Shown: piece by piece, positions 37,202-48,900 of the stretch
Layout: every line of letters starts with the position of its first letter
Position numbering within the stretch: position 1 is the stretch's first letter
Source of the DNA: Hymenolepis diminuta
Lineage: Eukaryota; Platyhelminthes; Cestoda; Cyclophyllidea; Hymenolepididae
Assembly: GCA_900708905.1 (NCBI GenBank)
Contig: CAADRB010000028.1
Span: 731,655 to 795,654 of the forward strand
Direction: 5' to 3'
Length of the DNA stretch: 64,000 nt
Made by a program: the position numbers and the translations under genes
The notes under the pieces: generated by a model
The model's database searches: none
What the model was told of the DNA's origin: nothing
Seen by the model: the letters and a program-made list of their open reading frames with translations, nothing else

Positions 37202-40200
37202 TTCTTTGTTAGACGTCAGTCATGTTTCGTAGTCGGTGTCTCGGCGTGATGATCAACATCTGTTTAGATATCCATGTACAAACACATAAACACACAGCGG
37301 GACCACCTGTTTACACTATAGGGGAGATCTTATTGTCAGTTAATCACTTCTAATTGCCAGGTGCTAATAGACATCTGCTGGCCAGAGCATAAGGTAAGTT
37401 AATATAAAAGGCCATATAGACCTTAAGTGTATGAAAGATAGACCAAAAGGAAAGATATACGGATGAGAAGAAGCGACTATCTTCCCACAATGGACACTAT
37501 CCTCTTACTCAGAAAGGAACAAGAAGACAATTATATCTCAGCATACTAGCTTGCTCATTGTTCTGTGTGTTGGTGTGGGTGGTTCCGTAATCTCGGCTTT
37601 GTTTCTAGCCTAGTCTGCTTCCAGTTTCGCAGTAGCAACGTGCTTGATGACTTATAATGTCCCAAATTGCACATGATGTCGTTCTTAAGTAAATATAGAA
37701 GGCGGTGACCTGAATTCTCATCTTTAGTTACCTCCATTGTCAATTTCGTATATTCATTGTTTACCGTCTCAAAACGGGTCTCTGGAAATAAGATGGTTGG
37801 AAGAACTGAGTAATAGCAATTCACTTGATATAAGAGCTGCTAAATAAAAATAATATTTCTTAGTTTCGAACTTTGAAAATCCACAAATAATTCAGAGCTT
37901 TTGATTCTTTCATTCACCAGATGTTTATCAATGAGTCTTTTTCGCTTCTGTCAGATAGAAAGTTGTTAACTATCCAAAGCACAAAAGATAAATACAATTT
38001 TCAAATCTTCTGAACACACCCACCTGTGGAATAGTCCAATAGAGTATGAAAGGTGATTGTGTAAGAGTAGAGATTGGATCGGGATATCAAAAGCATCTTA
38101 CTTCATTTGAATTCAAAATATCAAATTATCTACTTTTCATGTTCGAATTTCAGAATTTAGCTTCCTGGTTTGTACATAAATTCATTTTGAATAGTTAATT
38201 AAATGGATTATTTGATCAAATCTGATTTATCTTTTCCTTCTATTAATCAGGAACAGCGATTTGACACCAGCTAAGGCGTTTTCAAAAATAACATTAGAAT
38301 TAGAGTTCACTAGATGCTATAAAATTGGCAAAAGCTTTGAATCAGTAGCAAGTGTGACTTGGTGAATTTTAACCAAAGTTGATATTTTATGCGTCCTCTA
38401 AACCAATAGAATTGTTCCTTGGTATATTTCAATTTTTAAATAAATGTCTACATCTATATCTGCGTTTAAAATGAGTAATTATATAGTTAGAGGCTAATCA
38501 CTATCGTCAACTGAGCATAGTCCATCAGATCTAGCAATTAAACTTCTTTTCTTTCTTTAGGTCGACAATTTCTTAGTTGTGGTAATTCGATGGTGACCTC
38601 GTCAGAGCGGATAGATTAAAGGTTATTGCAGTTTAGCTGCCTTGTAATTTATTGTGTGAACGTTTTAAGATGTGTCCAAAATTAGATACATTGGGGGAAA
38701 AATTAATCTTTTATTTGGAATTTTGATTAAGGTCTTCGCTATTAAATCTACCCCCTCTTTCTCCACAATGTGTGCAGGCATTCATGTGTGTATGTGCACA
38801 CAGTGGTTCATACACAAACCAATGAAATGTCTGTGCTGACCAGTGAATCAAAATCAACACAGTTACTCTGTATGTATCAAATATACCTTGGCATGAACTG
38901 AATTTGTGTGCCATTAAGACCCTAACACAACAAGTTATTTCTCCCGATTTATCGGTTATGTATTCTTCATTACAAGTAGGAAAAACATTCCTGTACAATG
39001 ATTTACATTGCCTGCTAATTTTACTTTCTTTCTATTGTAGGAGTTAGAGCAACAAAATGTGGAATGCTAACTGTTGTGTTGTCGAATGAACCACCATGAG
39101 GATTTGAGAGAGATGAGAGGGAAGCGTACAAGAAGGTAAAGACAAGTGTGTCGCAGTTGTCTGTGACCGTAAATACAAAAAACAAGAACGTGTGTGGGGC
39201 ATGAAAGCAGGTGTACCTTAAATGAAATGGGACAGTTACAGAGACAAGGAGAATCGATAAGCTCGTCTAGACATGACAGGGATTTGAGTTACAAAGAAAC
39301 ATAAGGGCATCACTGTGGCTTCGTGGACGAAAAATCAAAGTATTGTCATGGAATATGGGATAATTTTGGAAATGTGTGGTCAGCCTTCCCTATAAAGGTT
39401 AGTCATATGAATAAGTACTATTTAATGTAGGACGATTTTCCGTAAATTCATTGCGTTTGATTGGGGTAAATATTGAAAAATTTCCTGTTTATTAGACGGT
39501 CAATTCTGGTGTGATTAAATGTTTGCTTAAAGCTATTAATGACAATTTTTTTAAAGCAGATTAGGGTGACGAACAGTTTACTATTTTCATTTCCATTTAT
39601 GGCAAGCTATAACAATTAGAAACCAACGTGTTTGACCATCTACAACACTGGATCGATCTCGTGACCTCTGACATGTCAGACCACTGCATTAAAGTGGATT
39701 AATACAATTCACAACCTCTTATCGGTTTAAGGTACAGTAAATGCATGATATTAATATAGAATGGTGAAATAACTGATTTCAGCGATTCATTCGCTGAAAT
39801 TTTTGCGAAAACTAATTAAACCTCGGCATAATCACACTTAGATACAGATTATGATAATGCACAGGTTGGTTGGGAGATGTGTTCTTCTAGTATGTTGCGG
39901 CTCCAAAAAATCACTAGCTTCCCATTAGAATCAGTTGCCAAATGATGGATTCGTTTTTAGTTTACGTGCTAGCGATTGAGGTCCCTGATTGTAATCATTT
40001 AGACAAAATTTTCCAGCAAATGTCGACTAGGATTTAAAGAAATTAAGTAACCTCAAGTTCAAAAACCGATTATTATGGGAGAGGCTCTGGCTTTGAAATT
40101 ACCAATGTAAAACAGTGAAAAATTGTCACAATTTTGTTCTTCCCTGTATTACGAACTTCATTATCAAAAGGCAGAAAGGAAGCATAAATGGTTGTTTTAA

Positions 40201-41070
40201 GGGGGAGAAGAGAAAAGGTGAGTCTTGCGCCAAAATAGAGGAGAATGTAAGATTTAGACAGCTTGGAAAAATTAATAAACAGATTACGAGTCGATCGATG
40301 AGTCATACACCGGAGGCAGAAAACTGAGCTAAATCGATAAGCAGCTGCGGGTAAGCTCCAAGCTAAAAAGTTACACAAGCAATTTTCAGCGTCCATTAGA
40401 TCAATTCGATTTCCTTTAGCTTGTGTTATTGTGATATTAATGGACTCAAATCGTACCGTATTTCTAAATATTTTAGAGGGGGAAGCCTGTAAAATCTATT
40501 GATTAAGCTAGTGAGAATATTCTCAGGATTTCTCTTCACTCAGATAAATTTCAGCATGAAGTGATGAATAACGACGTTTACATGTGGGAGGGGTTCCCTC
40601 TTAACATTTTCATGATAAAGAAATAGTTTTCATCCAAAATTTCTCTATTGACAGTGTATTTTGCAAGAAAGTAAAATCAACAATAAGGCAAACCTTAGAA
40701 CTACGCTCTCGCAAAATCATGAAGTGTGAACAGCAGACTCCGTGGATTCCTCTGGGATATTCTAAGGGCAAAGTTATGTAAAAACTCCTCTACGAAAATT
40801 CTCCTTAGCTCTTTTACATTGAAATTTCCTTTGAGTCACCAGACATAAATGAAAGCAAGACAGAAAGCATATACGTATTTTGACTGAAGGAAATTTATCA
40901 ACACGTCAAGGAAGTCCTTTAATGTGACCGATCTAACGTGTCAAAGCCACTTTCCGGTATAAAACTTCACTTCAAGCTAATTAACCCTATCGAAGAGGTC
41001 TCAAACATAACGATTGGCAACGATTTTAAATATCCGTTTTCTGGATGCTCTGATTCGAACAAAATGCAAA
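37202..41070. other. Gene-free stretch right of the gap
   Basis: No exon chain recognised. Open frames of 89-107 codons on the minus strand (37555-37824, 38711-38998, 40073-40396) have no recognised domain and no matching splice partners. A tRNA-like repeat remnant lies at 39.64-39.70 kb. Confidence 0.45.
39632..39705 (-). repeat. tRNA-like repeat remnant
   Basis: Minus-strand reading: GCAGTGGTCTGACATG followed by GGTCACGAGATCGATCC, a fair A/B-box pair. It is a short fragment. Confidence 0.4.
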
Positions 41071-41077
41071 AGTGGTT

Positions 41078-41295
41078 AATGCATCATATATCAGAATGTC
41101 ATTCCAAAGCTGACATTAAATGCAAAGACAATCTGTTTCCTAGGACCACATGAAAAGACGCATATTGAAGACTGACAAACTTACTTACTAGCCGAAAGTG
41201 GCGGAGAATGCTGACCCACACCATTGAATCCGAGCTTTATATTGGAAAGCGAAAATCAGCAATTGCAAATCTCGCTACCCTTTCCCCAAATTGTA
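41078..41295 (+). repeat. Dispersed repeat family R2, copy 3
   Basis: ATATCAGAATGTCATTCC, GCTGACATTAAATGC, and further on CTCGCTACCCTTTCC. The copy is longer than copy 1 because of inserted sequence. Confidence 0.5.
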
Positions 41296-41299
41296 ATTC

Positions 41300-42679
41300 T
41301 TATTACCTTAACATCTACTTGTCTGAACAGTATAATGCATACTAGCTTTATATATAAAAAGGGAAATTATATAAAAGAAACGCAAATTTAGCCTTTGATT
41401 TAGATATGCGATTTATCCTTACTTATATCGCTTACATAAATCGCTGTTTTCATGAATTCCATAATCCAAAGTGCATACTTACCATTTCCACTTAATGTAG
41501 TCATGAGAGTAATCCGATCGTTACGGACGGAGCATCGATCGATATCCTGGTAGTTTGTCCTGCATCATATGCCTCAAGCTAAAGCAAACCCAATTTTATG
41601 CATAATCTTAATAAAAAAATATGATCCAGCTGTAACTCTATTTGATGATTAGTATATTTATTTGGACAATCAGGTCGATGAAGTCTAAAATGAATGAATC
41701 GATACAAGCACTGATGCATCTGTTTAACTGGAGTGCTCTATATGCTTCCTGGCTTTTTTCAACACACCTCGGCTTGTTACATCCCGCTTTTGATTATTTC
41801 TTAAATGTAAAAATTTAAGGCGCTGGAAGGGTAACAACTTTGAAAAAATTCATTAACCTATCAAATAAAACTATAACGCTGAAGAGAAGGTATGTAATAA
41901 ACATATATGTAAGAATAAGATGAATGAAATTCAAGAAGTACAAGCACGTGGTCAAGAATGAGATAAACAATCTTCGTGAATTAAGAAATTTCTACCTACA
42001 TTGCCCTATAAAGCCTTGACAGGACGTCTAAAAAATAAATCAAGGCCACAAAGTAATTCGCACCCCAGGACCTATCATTCGGGTCAATTTACAGTCTAGA
42101 CAAAAACCCTCATCCATCCAGACAGTGAAAAACCCCCAAGCGTTTACTATGTGGGGGAAACTCATTCTACTATAGATGGTCTTTGTTAAATTAATAAAGC
42201 GTCTTGGAGTGACTATCTTCTAATATCTTTTCTCCTTGAATCAAACAACCGTCGCTTACATTATTAGAAATTGGGAGTTTCATATGAAAATGTATTTTAA
42301 TCAGTCAAAAAATTTAATCGAAGCATCTATCTGTTATAAAGTAAATACAGATCAAATAAATTTACCTATGCCAAACCAAATCAACCTTATCGAATTTATA
42401 GAGCTGTTTTCAGTTCAAGCATGCTAGTCGTTAATACCAGAAGACAGAAAGGCTTTCACATTTGAAAAGAGAAACTCTATTTTCGAGTAAATATAGATAG
42501 CCAGCAATACAGAAGGTGATACACGCGTGAAAGATATGAAAAGAGCAGCAGCTTTACGCAGGATATCCAGAAAGCAAACTGCATCAAGGACACAGACCGG
42601 CATACAGGTGAATGGGGGTATCTACATTTTCGAAGAAGTCGTGGTGGAGGAGGGAGGGGAAGGCTTAAGAACTACTTCC
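41300..42679. other. Gene-free stretch downstream of gene B
   Basis: Expected to hold the gene B 3' UTR. No clear minus-strand AATAAA was found close to the stop. Otherwise AT-rich and featureless. Confidence 0.4.
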
Positions 42680-42942
42680 TCATATAAAAGAGGGAGAGGG
42701 TGCCTTCTGGTTGCTGTTACTGGTTGCTGATGTCCTTGGTGGCTGCTTGTCGCCGCTACCACTGTGGTTGTGAAGGGATGTGTTGGAAGCGGATACTGAG
42801 AATGAAGAGGTCGTTCCGAGGGACTCGATTGACGCACAAGGGGCCACTGCTCTCGGCGAAAATAACGCCGAGAAACGTCTGCTATCCTCCTCATTTCCAT
42901 CACTTCCCATGGTGTCCAACGGGGTGCCCGCAATATCGATGT
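42680..42942 (-). CDS. Gene B last exon (Ser/Asn-rich C-terminus)
   Basis: It starts with two bases (AC) that complete G|AC (Asp) from the preceding exon, then reads IDIAGTPLDTMG and ends KAPSPSFI before TGA. The acceptor is CGTTATAG. A second minus-strand frame is open across the same DNA but does not join by phase. No clear AATAAA was found just downstream, so a further exon through an internal donor is not excluded. Confidence 0.6.
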
Positions 42943-45900
42943 CTATAACGAAGAAAAAGCATAATCAAACCACGAAATTGTGATTTCTAAAAATTCAAAC
43001 TACTTAAATGAAAATAGTACAAAATTTCAAAAATGGGTTGAGATTAGGGGCGTTAATATGGGGAAAGGCATAGAAATATATTGAGTTAGGGGAAAAGGCT
43101 TGGATATATATGTGCAACTAGACTTATGTCCAGCACCAGACGAAGATAAACGAGGGTCACAAAGAGCAAAACGCGTTGTAAGGAAGAGGTGTAGGCGTTA
43201 TGGACCTTCAAAGTGCACGCAAAAAATTATTAGTTGACTATTGGTACATGGAAACCACAAATTATGCCAGTTATCGAAAAATACAAAGGAGAAAGAGGAG
43301 AGGAGAGTTATTTCGGTGGTTTGGGTTAAAAACTAAATCGGTGAACTACGTACCTCAAGCTTTCCTACAGCAGGTAAAAGGATAAAGAGAACGCAAATTT
43401 TCAGATGGTTTAAAAACGTGCTTGTAACTCGATTCGGTTCGTTGATTACCAAAATGCATGTACTTTCGTATGCATTCTCTCGAGCGACTTCCAACTATAT
43501 CCATGTAAATTAAATGGAATATGTAATAAATCAAGATTTTCCAGCAGAATCACTAATAATGCTAGGTGATATACTTTGATAATGTGATAATCAGCATGCA
43601 CGTCAAATCATGCGGGTTTGAAATCCATCGGTACATGTCCAGTGAAAGGCAAAACGTGAGCTTCACATCGGGCCGGCTCCGACGTGCAACTTATCAGTGT
43701 TGCGGGAAGGAAAACACTTTCATTCACTGAGATAGGAAATTCACGAAGTATTAAAATGTAACGAATTTTCTCGAACACCGGATTCGCTGTCAGCTTAAAA
43801 TGTCTACCTCAGTGACAGGGCCAGAAACTTACCTAATTTCAAGGAATTATTACTACCTCGATGAGATATCAACTATTATGCGCCCTCAAGTTGTTCATTA
43901 ATATTAGGAACTTTAAACAACATATTTGATCCCTGAGTGGTCGTCGCAATATCCCAGTCTCTCACATGACTCTTGATGCCACACAAACAGTACCGTTGAA
44001 ACACGACCTCCGCTACTTCTCCTTCACAACCGCATCCTCTTGAGCACACAGACCACTCTCCATTCTCTTCGTTTTATCAAGTACTTCCAAGATTTCTGCC
44101 AGTAGAGACGCTTGGCGCAACCGAATTCCATCAGTAACCTGAGCTTGTAGAGAAGATTGGTTGGAATTAGTGGAGTACAGTCTGCAGCATACCTGAGGAC
44201 ACCTTACGCACTTTTAAAAAAACAGAAAATGTAGCTGCTAATGAGTGAAACAAACCATTTTTGTAGAAAAACAAATAAACGTAATATTAACCTAGGTTTT
44301 ATTCCACATATCCTCCCTCGGTTTCTATCACCCACTCAATTCGAGTCCGAAAGCGACTGACTACAAGCTTTCATCAGGTGGTCTTCATTCATGTCCTCCA
44401 TCACTCGGGCTATTGCTCCCATCAGAAAGGATTTGGTGTTAGGAAGATGCTTATGAACTTCCTTTTCAACCACGCTCCGCCCCGCCTCGTCCCGCCTCCC
44501 CCCAAACGTAATAATGCAAAGAATTAAGGTCAGGTGAGTAGTCAGGAGGCGGCCATAAGTTTGTTGTGTCATGATGATGAGAATTCTCGGTCACCTAATT
44601 CTTGGTATTGAGAGCTTCATGAGACGGAGCCGAATTTTCTTGGAAGACATAGGGCCTTCCTCTATTGCCTACGCCGTCTATCTAGGGCGACTTAACAACA
44701 ATAATTTGAAGAGTCTCCACATAGGCATCTGCATCTGCATTGATTCTAAGGCCCCGTGAAAAAAAGTGAGGGAGTCATGATATGCCCTCTACTGCCCTTC
44801 AAAACACTGAAAACCATCACTGTTGGTGGAAACATCGTGCATACGCCCGCACATAGACACCTATCATTTCTTCGATTGACTTTTTTATCTTGATGAGGGT
44901 TTTATCGTCGGAGAAAAAACAAACACACTCCTGTTCTTCTGAGTGTCTCAATTTGTTTAAGAGTCGTTTTGCACGCATTAAACGATTCTCTTGAGTTGTT
45001 TTATCCACATATCCGAGGTCTTGATGAACAACATTCCTTATGTACTGTTGTTCGTTTAGACATTTGAAGATCTTTGGCAAGATATTGAACATTGACTTCC
45101 CAGGATTTTCGTCCATCATGCCATGGCATGCCTCGTCATGTCATGCACTCTTCTCCCAAACTCACGTGTTCTGAGTGAGTGAACGGAACGCTGACAGTGC
45201 TCTTTTCCTCGTGGGGGCCAATTCATCTCCATTACTTTCGTTCAACAGCTCCTTTCTAACTTTCCAAACTAGAGATCTGGCGATTTTTAGAAGTCGTGTA
45301 ATATCTAAATTGTTGTGTTTCACTTTTATGGACACTATGACAGCGTGTCTTTTCATTTCATTAGTTATAGTAGTATCTGCTATGGGATTTTTGATGTAAA
45401 AAAATACATTAGTTATTATCATCCGATCAGTTTAAATTACAAAAATATAAGTGTCTTCAGACACTTTACGCAGGTAGGTAAAAGGTCATAAGGATCGTCA
45501 GAAATTAATTAAAGATCGATTTAGAACCAAAGGTGTCATTGTAGTCTGGTTCTTAGTTGTGATACTCAGAGCGCTAAATTTTCCGAATGATAATTCTGGC
45601 GACTGGATGCAAATAAACATTCCATTTGAAAATGCTTTTCAAAAGGAAGGCAAAAGGATACCAGTTTGAACATGAATTTAACAACTCTGTGCATGTATAC
45701 ACATACATACATTAACAACAAAAAGAAATCGCAAGAAACGGCCCGTAACACGCAGTCAAACATTAACACACAGAGACTCAAACATTTCCAAATAAGTAAT
45801 GAGTAATTAAAGGGTTGAGAAGAGTTTCTTAATTAGCAGTTACGTAACCATCTCAGCAAAAGGGAAGCACGCATAGCCAATACTAAACCCATTATTGACA

Positions 45901-48900
45901 TCATGGTCACTCAAGTCACGAACTGGACTAAAATTAACAAGCGTTCATTTCATTAACAATTACATATCCGACTTTTTAGAAGAGGCCCAAAAAAAATAAA
46001 CTTTGATTGGTGTACAAGCAAAAAGGAACGAAATATCCCTTTCAAACTCTTAAAAAGAGATTATGTTTTCAAAACTGGAAATGGGAAAAAAACAGTCACT
46101 TCCTTTCTTCTTTCCCAACAAATAAGTCAAAATAGACCTCAAAAGATAAAATATATCTAGGGCGTAACATAGTTGGGCTCGACCAATCTGCGGACAAACA
46201 TTTTCCAAACTTCAGCTGACTTGTCGATATTGATGAACGCATGAAAAGTGCAAATAATGCAAAGGTCAACCACCGATGTATCGGCATGGTGATTGATCGC
46301 GTGTTTCAAACAATTTACTTCCATTTTCAAACTATAAATAAACTGGCTTGAATCTTCATCCCCGATCAGCTACGGTGATGAAAGAAACTAGGTACATTGG
46401 TGATGAAAAGTCGCCTGATCTCAACTTATCACTTCATGACATTCAAAAGACTGCTTCACCATTAATTACCTATGAAAAGGTCTGATAGTACCTCTCTACC
46501 GATAGAAGCTAATATCTATACTTGATTACAAAATTCACCACAAATGTGGGAAGTCTGAGATGGCTTATTTTGATAACAGAAAAAACAGCATTGCTCCAGG
46601 TTATTCCAAAAAACTCCCCATGCAATCAATGGAAATTAGGCCCTTTATTTACTAACACCACAACTATTAAGCAGATACGCACCAAATCATACACAAGGAG
46701 GCACCACTCTAAAGCATTCAAATCACATGCCAAACTGAATAAAGCAATAAAACCCTCCAAGTGAGTACCATTTAATATTCAAAATCTCGAAGCAAGTAGT
46801 GCTCATAGACTCTTTAAGTTTGTTCTGTCGGCCAAAGTAATCCTAAATAGTCCATTTTCAGTTAAATTCTCGCCAGAGACTTTGAACGTTTCTAGCCCCC
46901 TATTGTTATGAGGGATTAGATGGCAAGGGAAGGAGTTTCAGCTATCTCGGTCCCAGGTTGTCATTACAAACAATGTGCAATATCTAACATGAAACTACAG
47001 AGCTTCAACAGTATAATCAAGTGAAGACTAAACGTAGGACCGAGGACTCAAATAGTATGCCTAACTGGGGAAAATAGAGCATTCTCCCCATAACTAAAAA
47101 CCGTTTCATGTTTAAAAATAGAGGACGATGCCATTAATCGAAAAAACAGTTTCTTTAACTTTACAGATTCATAGTTGGCTCTCAAACAGTCCCTCTATTG
47201 TATCTATTAAACAAGTGTTTCTAGCCTTCTTTAAAGAGATTTTGAGATTAAATGGCCCTAGGGTGAGCCATACATACCTCAAGCTCTCCATAAATAAATA
47301 CAACTAAAATTGTTTACAAAATCAAACGTGAACCCAAAAGCTTAAATGACATGTAAAAGGGAAGAAAATAGAAGATCCCAATTGGGATAACTAACCGCAG
47401 GACCGAGGTGGAATGCGCTGTTGAATAGGATCGCAGGAGATGAAGTTGGGTGAAAGACCACGGAGTTGCACAAAGTTGTTGTTGCTGTTTGACGACGATA
47501 ATAGCATGGGAGGAGTCGTAACAAGTGGAGGAAGAGCACCGCCACAAGTGTCGCTACCACCACCGTTCTGATAGCAACCAGAATCAGCATCACCACCTCC
47601 ACCTCGAGCTATTGAACTCGAAACGCCTCCAACACTTCCATTCTCGTAGAGGTTGCAATAGGACTCTGACTAAAAGAAGGGAGAAAAAGATGACCAGTAA
47701 ATTCAAAGTAAGTTAACAAGTTTTGCGAAAGAGAATTGCTAGAAGCAGACCAGTTACTAATAAGCAAAAGAATCGTTCTATACTAATATCTGATTGCTAC
47801 ATATGGACACAATCACCCCACAACAACAACGTCTAGAAGATCATAAATTCTACATAACTTCTACCTTCGTTAAATTCAACACAACAACAAAATTTAACTT
47901 TTATCAAAAGCTATTTCATCAATTAAGATCTTTACAAGAGCTATATCATGTGGTTAATGCAAAATAGATTACCTCGAAGAAGCAATCAGATATCTATTAG
48001 CTTTCATAGTAGATAATAGGTTAGAGAGGTAAACTATCTGTAGATAAATTAATATTTATGTATGAATCCGAGCACAATAAATAAACAAGCAGAAATTTTA
48101 TCTTGCTCAATCCATCTCACTACCTGATTGAAACAAGGATGCACACAGAAAATGCGGGGTGAGAATGTTTTATTTATTTAGAGAATTGACAATTTGCTGA
48201 AAAGTTCACACATTTCTGAGAAAGAGGAAATTCACTTTATGATCAAATAGGTAAGACAAAGAATTCAAAACAGAATAATCTTCAGAGCACATTTTGTTTT
48301 AAGTCGCAGTGGTGGAAATCTTTAAAAATACTTTTTTAGCGAAGAGAATTTTTCTCAAAAAAGCGAGTCAAAAAGATGATGTCTTATATTTAAGAGAGCT
48401 AACAATCAGTCGAAAAAATAAATAGAGAATACTTACAAAGAAAAAAACTTTTGCGCTTAGGAAAAAGGTAATTTAAGAGGCCGAAATAAAAGTAGTAATG
48501 CTGGATAAGTAAGAGCTCTACAAATATTAAAAAAACAAAGAAAAATCAATTTAGCACGCATACAAAGCATTGCAATGAGATGAGAATAAAACCTTTTAAC
48601 TAGAGAAACTACCGAAAATTTGACTTAGTGTGGGAATCAAATGGGCATTGGGGATTTCATTGAACTTTGGATCACATCAGAAATAATAAGTGGATAGTTA
48701 GAAAAGATCAGAGATGCCTGGAATATCAATTCAATCATCCACATAATTAAAGATCTCATCGACTTTGATATCAGCATCTCGCAATTAGATATGAGATATC
48801 ATTATTAAAGCTAGCTGAAGCTTCAGTGTTATAAATGAGCAATCGCTGATGGAAAACTAGCCAGAGTAAAACAAAGTTTCATATTTTCATTTTGGCTGCA

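Larger units (their letters stand above)
44192..45464 (-). mobile_element. Degenerate Tc1/mariner-family transposon
   Basis: About 1.27 kb, normal size for a mariner element. A dead transposase lies between imperfect terminal inverted repeats: left CCTGAGGACACCTTA from 44192, right (read on the minus strand) TCTGAAGACACTTA from about 45461. A TA precedes the left end; the right-hand TA is not preserved. The element lies in a gene B intron in the same orientation as that gene. Confidence 0.85.

Noticed and set aside
36128..37249. 373-codon plus-strand and 329-codon minus-strand open frames
   Set aside because: Both run through 925 N and minisatellite units; the frame is an artefact of the gap.
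40073..40396. 107-codon minus-strand frame
   Set aside because: No recognised family and an overlapping plus-strand frame is equally open; probably chance.
42622..42933. 103-codon minus-strand frame overlapping the last gene B exon
   Set aside because: It does not join by phase to the preceding exon, whereas the overlapping frame does.
47342..47602. 86-codon hydrophobic minus frame resembling a membrane protein
   Set aside because: It is a shadow frame of the Asn/Gly/Ser-rich gene B exon.
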